DNA of 64,000 bases. It comes from Levilinea saccharolytica (GTDB lineage Bacteria; Chloroflexota; Anaerolineae; Anaerolineales; Anaerolineaceae). The DNA lies in NCBI RefSeq assembly GCF_001306035.1, contig NZ_LGCM01000064.1:1-64000 (forward strand). The letters run 5' to 3'. Below, in pieces: positions 55,412-62,715 of the stretch (the first letter of the stretch is position 1; every line of letters starts with the position of its first letter). The position numbers were made by a program, and so were the translations under genes. Below the pieces are notes generated by a model, which saw only the letters and a list, made by a program, of their open reading frames with translations, searched no databases and was not told the origin of the DNA.

Positions 55412-55999
55412 ATGAAGCATTCCACTGGTTCGGTGGAAGTCATTTGCGGGTCCATGTTTTGCGGCAAAACGGAGGAATTGATCCGGCGGCTGCGGCGGGC
55501 GGTGATTGCACGGCAGCGCGTTCAGGTATTTAAGCCCGCTTTGGATCAGCGCTACGACGGCGGGGAGAAGGTCACCTCACACGCGGGGATGGCTTTTGAC
55601 GCGGTTCCGGTGGAACGTGCCCGCCAAATTTTGGATCTCGTGGCGCGCGATACGACCGTGGTGGGCATTGATGAGGCGCAATTCTTAGACGCAGAGATTG
55701 TACCCGTCTGCCGTATTTTGGCGGCGCGCGATATTCGCGTGATTGTGGCGGGTTTGGATACGGATTTTCGGGGTGAACCCTTTGGCAGTATGCCGGTGCT
55801 GCTCTCGATTGCGGAGCGCGTGGATAAACTCCAGGCCATCTGCATGGTGTGCGGCGAACCGGCCACACGCACGCAGCGCCTGGTGAACGGGCAGCCTGCC
55901 CGCTACGATGACCCGATTGTGATCGTAGGCGCGGCTGAAATGTACGAGGCGCGCTGCCGTCTGCATCATGTCGTCCCGGGACGCGAAGATCATTTATAG
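55412..55999 (+). CDS. tdk: Thymidine kinase
   Basis: A 195-aa type II (zinc-containing) thymidine kinase that phosphorylates thymidine with ATP. The P-loop is [11 protein letters not shown] (Lys19), [11 protein letters not shown] carries the Walker B/catalytic region, and [12 protein letters not shown] is the dTMP-binding lasso. A zinc-binding CMVCG is followed by further cysteines near the C-terminus (YEARCRLHH). ATG 55412 is chosen for GGGAGG 4 nt upstream and the family start; 55382 would add ten residues. First gene of a salvage operon with hpt. Confidence 0.95.
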   Translation: MKHSTGSVEVICGSMFCGKTEELIRRLRRAVIARQRVQVFKPALDQRYDGGEKVTSHAGMAFDAVPVERARQILDLVARDTTVVGIDEAQFLDAEIVPVCRILAARDIRVIVAGLDTDFRGEPFGSMPVLLSIAERVDKLQAICMVCGEPATRTQRLVNGQPARYDDPIVIVGAAEMYEARCRLHHVVPGREDHL

Positions 56000-56029
56000 A
56001 CCCCCATTGTTGAAGGAGCAAAGGACTGA

Positions 56030-56587
56030 ATGGAAGACTTTCACACTTTTTTGAAAGAGGTCCTGATTTCAGAAGACGAACTGCAAACACGTATTGCAGA
56101 ACTGGGGGCAGAGATCAGCCGCGATTACGCGGACAGCGCGCCGGTGCTCATCTGCATTCTGCGCGGCGGGGTGATGTTCTTGACCGATTTGATGCGCCGC
56201 ATCACCATCCCGCATGCGATTGAGTTCATGGCGGTTTCATCCTATGGGGTGGGGCAGCGCGAATCCACCGGGCATGTGCGCATCAATCTGGATTTGAACA
56301 TCAATATCCAGGACCGCGACGTGATTTTGGTGGAAGACATCATTGACAGCGGTCGGACTCTGGCCTCGGTGCTGGAGCTGCTTTCGGCGCGCAAACCCAA
56401 CAGCCTGACGGTCTGCACCCTGCTGGACAAGGCTGAGCGGCGCGAGGTGTACGTGCCCATCCGCTACTGCGGCTTCACCATCCCCGACCGGTTTGTGTTT
56501 GGCTACGGATTGGATCTGGACGATTTGTACCGCAATTTGCCCTTTATCGGTGTGGTGGATCTGGACAAATATCACCCCGCCGCGTAA
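56030..56587 (+). CDS. hpt: Hypoxanthine phosphoribosyltransferase
   Basis: A 185-aa cytosolic enzyme converting hypoxanthine or guanine plus PRPP to IMP or GMP. The PRPP motif VILVEDIIDSGRTL (about 100-113) is canonical. ICILRGGVMFLTDL and the base-binding VFGYGLDLDDLYRNLPFIGV are also typical. It lies 30 nt after tdk. It gives the cell a salvage route for the same bases that the catabolic cluster at 17-47 kb degrades. Confidence 0.95.
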   Translation: MEDFHTFLKEVLISEDELQTRIAELGAEISRDYADSAPVLICILRGGVMFLTDLMRRITIPHAIEFMAVSSYGVGQRESTGHVRINLDLNINIQDRDVILVEDIIDSGRTLASVLELLSARKPNSLTVCTLLDKAERREVYVPIRYCGFTIPDRFVFGYGLDLDDLYRNLPFIGVVDLDKYHPAA

Positions 56588-56605
56588 GTAAAGCGCAGGC
56601 CCCTG

Positions 56606-58144
56606 ATGACTTGGTATCAAGCTGATCCGCTGCTGGCCCGGGCGATGCCGGTTTTGCGCAGTGTGGAAAGCGTGCAGCACCCCTTGTATCTGGCGGGAGG
56701 TGCTGTGCGCGATTTGCTGCGTGGGGTGCGGCTGCACGACCTGGATTTCGTCACCAGCGGGGATGTGCGCCAGATGGCCCGCCGCACGGCAGATGCCCTG
56801 GGCGGGGGCTTTTACCCGATGGACGAAGAACGCGGCACGATGCGCGTGGTGCTGGCTGAGGAGGGCGGCGGGCGCCTGTTTTTGGATTTTTCACGGCTGC
56901 GCGCGGATACGTTGGAAGGCGATTTGCGGCTGCGCGATTTCACCATCAACGCGATGGCGCTGCCTTTGGGGGATGAGGCGCGTCTGATTGACCCCACCGG
57001 CGGGCAAACCGATTTGCGGGAAAAACGGCTGCGGGCTTGCTCGGAGAGCGCCATGCAGGATGACCCTCTGCGTGTGCTGCGCGGGGTGCGCATGGCGCTA
57101 GGCCTGGGGCTGCGCGTGGAAGCGGCCACCCTGGGCTGGATGCGCGCCGCCGCGGCTGGGCTGGAGCGCGTTTCGGGCGAGCGGCGGCGGGATGAGCTCT
57201 TCCGGCTGCTGGAAGGCGGCCAGGTGAGCAGCGGCCTGCGCCTGATGGACACCCTGGGCGCTTTGCAGGCGGTTTTGCCGGAACTGACCGCGTTGAAAGG
57301 GCTAAGCCAATCTCCGCCGCACCAGTTGGACGCCTGGGAACACACCCTGGCGGTGGTGCAGGAATTGGAAGATGTGCTGGCGGCCCTGGCCCAGGACGCT
57401 GATCAAGAGGCGTCCGCCAATTTGATGATGGGGCTGGCGGTGACGCAGTTGGGGCGCTACCGTCAGCGCTTTGCTGAACATTTGGCCGAGCGGGTGCACA
57501 TGGACCGCCCCATGCGCGCGCTGCTGTTTCTGGCGGCGCTGTATCACGACGCGGGCAAGGCGCACACGCGCAGCCAGGGGGCGGATGGGCGTGTGCATTT
57601 TTATGAGCATGAGGGGCAGAGTGTGCGCGCCTGGGGAAGCTGCGCGCGCCGCCTGGCGCTGAGCCAGGCTGAAACCGAGCGGGTGGAAAGCGTCCTGCGC
57701 CATCATATGCGTATACATCATCTGGCCGCCCAGCCCCACGACCCCAGCGCGCGGGCGGTGTACCGCTTTTTCCGCGCCTGCGGCCCGGCGGGGGTGGATG
57801 TGTGTCTGCTGACGCTGGCGGATGTGCGCGGAACCTACCGCACCACGCTGACCACAGACATCTGGCAGCGTGAGGTGGGCATTTGCCGGCGGCTGCTGGA
57901 GGCCTGGTGGGAAGGCCCATCCGAATCGGTGCGGCCCCAGCGCCTGGTGAACGGGCAAGACCTGATTGAGCTGTTCGGTGAGCCGCCCGGCAAACGCATT
58001 GGGCTGGCTTTGGATGCGGTGTTGGAGGCGCAGGCCTGCGGTGAGGTAAGCGACCGCGTCGCCGCTTTGGAATTTGTGCGCGGCTGGCTGGCCGACCATC
58101 CCCAGGATGCGCCCTCCGGAGGAAAATCAACATGGAAGAATTGA
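56606..58144 (+). CDS. cca: CCA tRNA nucleotidyltransferase / poly(A) polymerase family protein with HD domain
   Basis: A 512-aa class II nucleotidyltransferase. LYLAGGAVRDLLRG (about 28-41) and LHDLDFVTSG with the metal-binding Asp pair, then LRLRDFTINAMALPL, are diagnostic of CCA-adding enzymes and poly(A) polymerases. A C-terminal HD domain has YHDAGKAHT and LRHHMRIHHL. It could add or repair the tRNA 3' CCA or polyadenylate RNA; no second family member is in the window to resolve this. It is 18 nt after hpt and overlaps the hydrolase gene by 13 bp. Confidence 0.88.
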   Translation: MTWYQADPLLARAMPVLRSVESVQHPLYLAGGAVRDLLRGVRLHDLDFVTSGDVRQMARRTADALGGGFYPMDEERGTMRVVLAEEGGGRLFLDFSRLRADTLEGDLRLRDFTINAMALPLGDEARLIDPTGGQTDLREKRLRACSESAMQDDPLRVLRGVRMALGLGLRVEAATLGWMRAAAAGLERVSGERRRDELFRLLEGGQVSSGLRLMDTLGALQAVLPELTALKGLSQSPPHQLDAWEHTLAVVQELEDVLAALAQDADQEASANLMMGLAVTQLGRYRQRFAEHLAERVHMDRPMRALLFLAALYHDAGKAHTRSQGADGRVHFYEHEGQSVRAWGSCARRLALSQAETERVESVLRHHMRIHHLAAQPHDPSARAVYRFFRACGPAGVDVCLLTLADVRGTYRTTLTTDIWQREVGICRRLLEAWWEGPSESVRPQRLVNGQDLIELFGEPPGKRIGLALDAVLEAQACGEVSDRVAALEFVRGWLADHPQDAPSGGKSTWKN

Positions 58145-58905
58145 AAACCCCTTTGATCCATTACGCCACCCGCGGGCAGGGGACCGCGCTGATGTTGGTG
58201 CACGGCTTTCCGCTGAACCACACCATCTGGAACGAGACCGCGGCCCTGCTGGAAGATCAGGCGCGGGTGATTCTGCCGGATTTGCCTGGACACGGGCAGT
58301 CGCCGGTGGTGGAGCCGGTTTCGATGGATTCGATGGCTGATGGGCTGGCAGCGATTTTGGACGCATTGGGGATTGAGAAAGTGGTGCTGGCGGGGCAGTC
58401 GATGGGCGGGTACGTGTGCCTGGCCTTTGCCCGCCGTTACCCGCAGCGCCTGGCGGGTCTGGGACTGGTATGCACCCAGGCGGCAGCTGACAGCCCCGAA
58501 AAACGGCAGGCGCGCCTGGCCCAGGCGGAGCAGACCCTGGCCGAAGGCAGCCAGCGCGTGGCGGAGAGCATGGCCGCGGTGCTGACCAACCGCCCCGAGA
58601 TGGCCGAGGGGCTGAAACACCTGATGAGCACCACCCCGGCGGCGGGGATGGCCGCAGCGATGCGCGCGATGGCCGAACGGACGGAGATGAGCGCCTTTCT
58701 GCCGCAGATTTCGGTCCCGGCGTTGGTGATTGCCGGCTTGGCGGATGCGATCATTCCGGTGGAGCGGGCGCGCGAGATGGCCGCCAGCCTGCCGGATGCG
58801 CGGTTGGTGGAGCTGGAAGGGGTGGGGCATTCGCCCATGATGGAAGCTCCCCAGGCCACCGCTGAAGCTCTGTTGGGCCTGCTGAAGCGGGCGCAGGGCG
58901 CATAA
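58132..58905 (+). CDS. Alpha/beta-fold hydrolase
   Basis: A 257-aa alpha/beta hydrolase. LVHGFPLNHTIWNE forms the oxyanion-hole region, GQSMGGYVCLAFA holds the nucleophile Ser (about residue 90), an Asp in IAGLADAIIPVE and the His in GVGHSPMMEAP complete the triad. The closest named groups are esterases and proline iminopeptidase-like enzymes; the substrate is unknown. Its start lies inside the end of cca (13-bp overlap), with GGAGG upstream. Last gene of the tdk operon. Confidence 0.85.
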   Translation: MEELKTPLIHYATRGQGTALMLVHGFPLNHTIWNETAALLEDQARVILPDLPGHGQSPVVEPVSMDSMADGLAAILDALGIEKVVLAGQSMGGYVCLAFARRYPQRLAGLGLVCTQAAADSPEKRQARLAQAEQTLAEGSQRVAESMAAVLTNRPEMAEGLKHLMSTTPAAGMAAAMRAMAERTEMSAFLPQISVPALVIAGLADAIIPVERAREMAASLPDARLVELEGVGHSPMMEAPQATAEALLGLLKRAQGA

Positions 58906-58924
58906 CGGCAGACTGCCATAGAAT

Positions 58925-58955
58925 CAAAAAACGCCGCGGAGATTTCTCCGCGGCG
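58925..58955 (-). terminator. Terminator of the minus-strand 59-61 kb operon
   Basis: CGCCGCGGAGA (58932-58942) and TCTCCGCGGCG (58945-58955) make a perfect 11-bp stem. On the minus strand it is followed by TTTTTTGATT, so it chiefly ends the operon coming from the right; on the plus strand no T-run follows. Confidence 0.85.
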
Positions 58956-58974
58956 CTGTGATTCTGAGGGGCGG

Positions 58975-60495
58975 CTAGCCTTGCCCGAAAGTGGCGGCGC
59001 CCGTCAGCGGGCAGACGGCGATGTTGTCTTGAAGGGCGCAGGTGCTGAGGCCCAGCGAGGTGAGCATGTTGGCCAGTTCGCTGAGGCCCTCTTCGGTGGC
59101 GGCCAGCAAGATCAGGGTGTTGCCGCTGGGTTGGGCTTGATACAGCACCAAACCGGTTGAAGCGGTCTCCACACTGCCCAGGCCGGGGATGGTGATGCTG
59201 TCGCCGCTGGCTGAAGGTGTTTCCAGGCTGCCCAGCAGGTCTTCCAGGTTCAATTCGGGGCTGGGGGTGGGCGCGGCTTCGTTCTCGGCGGGCGGGGCGG
59301 CCTCTTCGGTGGGGGTGGGGGGTAGAATGCCGCCGCCGGACTGCAAATTGATCTCCAGATCAAAAGCCGCCAGATAGGGGGCCAGTTTTTCGTAATCCTG
59401 ATACAGCCCCAGGATGAGGGTGTCGCTGCCGTCCACCGGCTGGGCGGCGGTGGTGAGGGGCAGGTTCAAAAGCGCCAACTGGCGCTGAGCTGCCCCCAGG
59501 GTGGTGATGAATCCTTTTTCGAGGGTTTGATCCGCAGGAACCAGCAAGGTGACGGGCCGTTGGAAGACATAGGGATATTCCGCCAGGGTGCGCGGGCGCG
59601 GATCGCTGGCTAAAAAGCCGGCAATCCTGGCGATCCACTGCTGGTTGTCAGCCATGAGGTTGTTGGGGGTCTGCAAAAAGCTGAGGTCGCCGACGGCCAA
59701 TACCTGTCCGCTGGCATCCAGGCTGGCCACCACGCTTTGGGCGGGGGTGTCGGTGAGGGAAGAGCGCGTGGTGGGGCTGGTGCGCAGCAGGGGCTGCGGG
59801 CTGGATTTGAGGGAATGGGCGGCGTAGAAGATGACCTGCTGCACGCCCTGGGTGAGGGGGGAATCCTGGATGTCGGTCAGGATCAGGTGGCGGAAATTGC
59901 CGTCGTTCTCTTCCAGATTGTAGAGGTAATCATCGGCGAAAGCCAGGTCAAAAGGCTGGAGGAGCAAGTTGGCCGAGGCGGTGCAGCTGGACAGGGCCAT
60001 GAGTGCGTCTGTGGTGGGGCTGGCGGCGTAGCTGCGGGTGGGGTCGCAAATGACTGCCAGCCGCCCGCCGCGTTGGACAAAACTGGTCAGCAGCTGAGCT
60101 TCCTGGGCGGTGAAGGGGATGGTGGCCGCGGCGGTGAGGTAGGCATCCGCGTTTTTGAGCTGTTCGGCGAAGGTATAAGGATCCGTGCTGAGTACAGTGC
60201 GCCCGCCCAGGGCTTCGAAGGGCTGGGTGAGGGCTTCCAACTCTTTCAGACTGACCCAGTTGCCGTGGGTGAAATCTACCAGCAGGTTGGTTTGCGGGCG
60301 CTCAGAAACGGCAGCGCTGGCTGGGCTGGGGGGCAGGGGGGTTGAAAGCGGCGACTGAGGCGGCTGCAGGCTTTCATAATCCGGTGTGAGGATGGGTTGG
60401 GCGGGGGTGTAAATGCCCTGATAGAACCACAGGGTGCGGGCCGCCAGGGGAACCAACAGTACAGCGGCTGCCAGGAGGATGCGGGTGAGTTTCAT
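58975..60495 (-). CDS. GldG/DUF4350-like membrane-anchored protein
   Basis: A 506-aa protein with an N-terminal membrane anchor (about 5-22), a Pro/Ser-rich linker (about 35-65), then an alpha/beta domain resembling DUF4350/GldG-type glutamine-amidotransferase-like domains: TNLLVDFTHGN, LKNADAYLTAAATIPFTAQE and RGGRLAVICDPT. A second alpha/beta region starts near VTLLVPADQTLEKGF, and a Pro/Glu-rich segment lies at about 395-415. It probably acts outside the membrane in an ABC-associated or cell-surface process; function unknown. It overlaps the S49 peptidase gene by 4 bp. Confidence 0.68.
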   Translation of the reverse strand: MKLTRILLAAAVLLVPLAARTLWFYQGIYTPAQPILTPDYESLQPPQSPLSTPLPPSPASAAVSERPQTNLLVDFTHGNWVSLKELEALTQPFEALGGRTVLSTDPYTFAEQLKNADAYLTAAATIPFTAQEAQLLTSFVQRGGRLAVICDPTRSYAASPTTDALMALSSCTASANLLLQPFDLAFADDYLYNLEENDGNFRHLILTDIQDSPLTQGVQQVIFYAAHSLKSSPQPLLRTSPTTRSSLTDTPAQSVVASLDASGQVLAVGDLSFLQTPNNLMADNQQWIARIAGFLASDPRPRTLAEYPYVFQRPVTLLVPADQTLEKGFITTLGAAQRQLALLNLPLTTAAQPVDGSDTLILGLYQDYEKLAPYLAAFDLEINLQSGGGILPPTPTEEAAPPAENEAAPTPSPELNLEDLLGSLETPSASGDSITIPGLGSVETASTGLVLYQAQPSGNTLILLAATEEGLSELANMLTSLGLSTCALQDNIAVCPLTGAATFGQG

Positions 60496-61346
60496 GGCTG
60501 CTCCTCCGTGGGGGGGACATACAGGTAGAAGAGGCCGGATTGGTTGGGGTAGGGGGTCATGCGCCCGTCGGGGGCCTGGTAATAGAAGGGGCTGGTGACG
60601 AAGATCGGCAAGCCAGTGAGGGTGCGCAGGTCGGCGGTGGTGTAATGGGCGATGTGGGCCATGGCCGCGGCCTGGTCAAAGGCCTGGCTTTGGGTGCCGA
60701 TGGCGTCAATCAGGCCGTATTTGAGGGCGGTGGTCCCGGTCCAGATCTCGCCGCGCAGGACGACTTCCGGGCCAATCTTCAGCCGGTCGCCGCGGCCCAA
60801 CTGCACCGCTTTTAAGAAGCCTTGCTTCAGGGTGTCCATGTCGCGGATGAAGGTGTCGCGCGGGTAGCCCAGGGTTTTGTAGGGGCCGGTGGAATAGACC
60901 TCTTCCTGAACGCTGGGGCTTTCGGGCAGGTAGCCGATGATGCCAATATTGCCCACCAGAGAAGAGGGCTTGGCCAGCACGTAATCGCTGCCCGCCGCCA
61001 GGTAATAGGCCCCGCTGGCAGCCATGCCCTCGACCATCATCACCACGGGTTTGGTCTGGCGCAGACGGGCCATTTCGAGATAGACGGATTCGGTGTCGGT
61101 GACGGTGCCGCCGGGGCTGTTGACGACCAGCACCACGGCGCGCACTTCGGGATGCTCACGGGCGTAGATCAGTTGAGTGATCATATCCTGGGCGGAGCCG
61201 TCGTAGATGGCGTCTTTCAGGTAGATGACGCCGATAATGGGTTTGGGGATGAGCAAGGAAAGCAGGATGCCGGCGATCAGCGGCAGCAGGATCCACCCAG
61301 CGAGAGCCCTAAACCGCCCAAACGGGGTGGGCGCGGAATCGGACAT
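60492..61346 (-). CDS. S49-family (SppA-like) membrane peptidase
   Basis: A 284-aa protein with one N-terminal membrane helix (about 17-37) and an S49 ClpP-fold domain. VNSPGGTVTDTES shapes the substrate strand, GMAASGAYYLAAG carries the nucleophile Ser (about 133), SLVGNIGIIG follows, and a Lys in GDRLKIGPEVV (about 189) is the probable base. WTGTTALKYGLIDAIG is a late family motif. Single-domain SppA proteins cleave residual signal peptides or membrane fragments. The ATG at 61346 has AAAGGAGG upstream; 61376 would add ten residues. Confidence 0.88.
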   Translation of the reverse strand: MSDSAPTPFGRFRALAGWILLPLIAGILLSLLIPKPIIGVIYLKDAIYDGSAQDMITQLIYAREHPEVRAVVLVVNSPGGTVTDTESVYLEMARLRQTKPVVMMVEGMAASGAYYLAAGSDYVLAKPSSLVGNIGIIGYLPESPSVQEEVYSTGPYKTLGYPRDTFIRDMDTLKQGFLKAVQLGRGDRLKIGPEVVLRGEIWTGTTALKYGLIDAIGTQSQAFDQAAAMAHIAHYTTADLRTLTGLPIFVTSPFYYQAPDGRMTPYPNQSGLFYLYVPPTEEQP

Positions 61347-61409
61347 GAGGGGTACCTCCTTTGGCCTGGCGGTCAAGGGCAGCCAGGAGGGATGAGCAGG
61401 AATTGGGTT

Positions 61410-61706
61410 TTAGGGATAAATCTCCGTCAGCATGGGTTCGTAGAAGCAGCAGCAGCCGTTGGGGCAGGAGCAGCCGGGCACGGGCAGGTGAGGGGCCTGA
61501 TCTTTGGCGTAGGTCCCCGCCACCTGCTGGCAGGCTGGGCAGGCGTTGGCTTCGGCGACCACGCGCACATTGGCTACCCGCGCGTTGGTTTGCAGGCGGC
61601 GCAGGGCAACCGCGGTGGCAGAAAACTCAGCCAGACTGGCGTGGCAGCGCGGGCATTCGCTTTCATAATCCTGAGCTTGGGCATTGCAGCGAGAGCAAGT
61701 TTGCAT
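61410..61706 (-). CDS. Small zinc-ribbon protein
   Basis: A 98-aa cysteine-rich protein. An N-terminal zinc ribbon CSRC...CPRC (about residues 4-21) and a second set, CPAC and PGCSCPNGCCCFYEP near the C-terminus, are separated by a 40-residue helical stretch. No catalytic domain is seen; such proteins often bind nucleic acid or act as adaptors. ATG 61706 has GGAGA upstream, and an ATG at 61718 is an alternative. It precedes the S49 peptidase gene by 63 nt in the same direction. Confidence 0.7.
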   Translation of the reverse strand: MQTCSRCNAQAQDYESECPRCHASLAEFSATAVALRRLQTNARVANVRVVAEANACPACQQVAGTYAKDQAPHLPVPGCSCPNGCCCFYEPMLTEIYP

Positions 61707-61828
61707 GGTTTTCTCCATTCAGAGTATTGATATCATTTTACTACAAACCACCGCCGAGACCCAAACGCATGCCTGTAAGACGCCAGGGCAATCGCATCCT
61801 GGGTTCTCTTTCCCACAATGGGTATGGT

Positions 61829-61871
61829 TTTTGGGTGATATGTGGGGCGAAGCCCCACATATCACCCAAAA
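61829..61871. repeat. Perfect 20-bp-stem hairpin with GAA loop
   Basis: Bases 61829-61848 are exactly complementary to 61852-61871 (core GGGTGATATGTGGGGC / GCCCCACATATCACCC), leaving only the loop GAA. Neither side has a terminator T-run. The apex reads GCGAAGC, a sequence known to fold into an unusually stable DNA mini-hairpin. The surrounding 300-nt gap (61719-62021) otherwise holds only the response-regulator terminator. Confidence 0.75.
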
Positions 61872-61971
61872 TTCTATTAAATTGGGAATAGCTCTTCAAA
61901 AACTGGCTTGATGCAATCGCCCTATGTAATACGCCCGGCGCGCGAAAAAGATCCCGCGGGGTGGGGGGAAT

Positions 61972-61999
61972 AAAAAACCCTCGGTTTTGAGACCGAGGG
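61972..61999 (-). terminator. Terminator of the response-regulator gene
   Basis: CCCTCGGT (61978-61985) pairs with ACCGAGGG (61992-61999). Read on the minus strand it is followed by TTTTTTATT, 23 nt after the stop codon at 62022. Confidence 0.85.
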
Positions 62000-62021
62000 G
62001 CGTGGGCGTTGGGGGGCGGGC

Positions 62022-62432
62022 TTAGAGAACCGCGTGACTGTAATGAGGCTTGGTGACGCGCCGCCGGGTGAGCATGTTGATGCGCGCGGCGAGGATGCTG
62101 TGGGTGAAGGGCTTGATGAGGAAATCATCAGCCCCCGCGTTGAGGGCGCGCGCAATCAGGCCCGGGTTGTCCAGGGCGGAGACCATCAGGATCGGCACGT
62201 TGGAGACCTGCCGCAAGGCGCGGGTGACTTCACAGCCGTCCATTTCGGGCATCATTAAATCCACGATGACCATCTGGAACTTGTCAGATTTGAAGCAGGC
62301 CACGCCGTCCGAGCCGCGGTTGGCGGTGACTACCTGAGCCTTGTCCTGCTCCAAAATCATCTTCAGCAGATCCGTCATGGCTGGGTCATCGTCAATGACC
62401 AAAATATTGATACCAGAGTCGGCGGAATTCAT
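62022..62432 (-). CDS. Single-domain response regulator (CheY-like)
   Basis: A 136-aa receiver domain with no output domain. VIDDDPAMT (acidic pocket), IVDLMMPEMDG with the phospho-acceptor Asp58, VSALD with Ser85 and FLIKPF with Lys107 are all in place, so it should be phosphorylated by a histidine kinase that is not encoded nearby. It could act by protein-protein contact, as CheY or Spo0F do. A 17-residue basic C-terminal tail (RRRVTKPHYSH) follows the receiver. Monocistronic, with its own terminator. Confidence 0.88.
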   Translation of the reverse strand: MNSADSGINILVIDDDPAMTDLLKMILEQDKAQVVTANRGSDGVACFKSDKFQMVIVDLMMPEMDGCEVTRALRQVSNVPILMVSALDNPGLIARALNAGADDFLIKPFTHSILAARINMLTRRRVTKPHYSHAVL

Positions 62433-62577
62433 AGCTCTATTATCATCGTTAAGTTCAAATGCGTACCTTTCAAGTGATTAACAAAAGAATCGCACAGGAA
62501 ATCATATAGATATCCAGACAAACTTGGAAAATTGGTTACAACTGTATGCAAAGACCTCCCTCAAGTCAAATTCTTTA

Positions 62578-62586
62578 TGGTAAAAT
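62578..62586 (+). promoter_or_regulatory. Extended -10 promoter candidate for ppdK
   Basis: TGGTAAAAT (62578-62586) is an extended -10 motif in an AT-rich stretch. Transcription would begin near 62593, leaving a leader of about 120 nt rich in short complementary runs but without a riboswitch I recognise. The rest of the 62433-62715 gap shows no gene. Confidence 0.45.
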
Positions 62587-62715
62587 TTATTGGTTTTATT
62601 GCGGCCTATTGCCGGAGAGTGCAGGGGGACGGCTCGCGTGGCGCGGGCAGCAATCTGGACTTTAACCTTTTACCCACCCTGGGTAATTCGAGACCCGTAT
62701 CAGGAGGAACGAATC

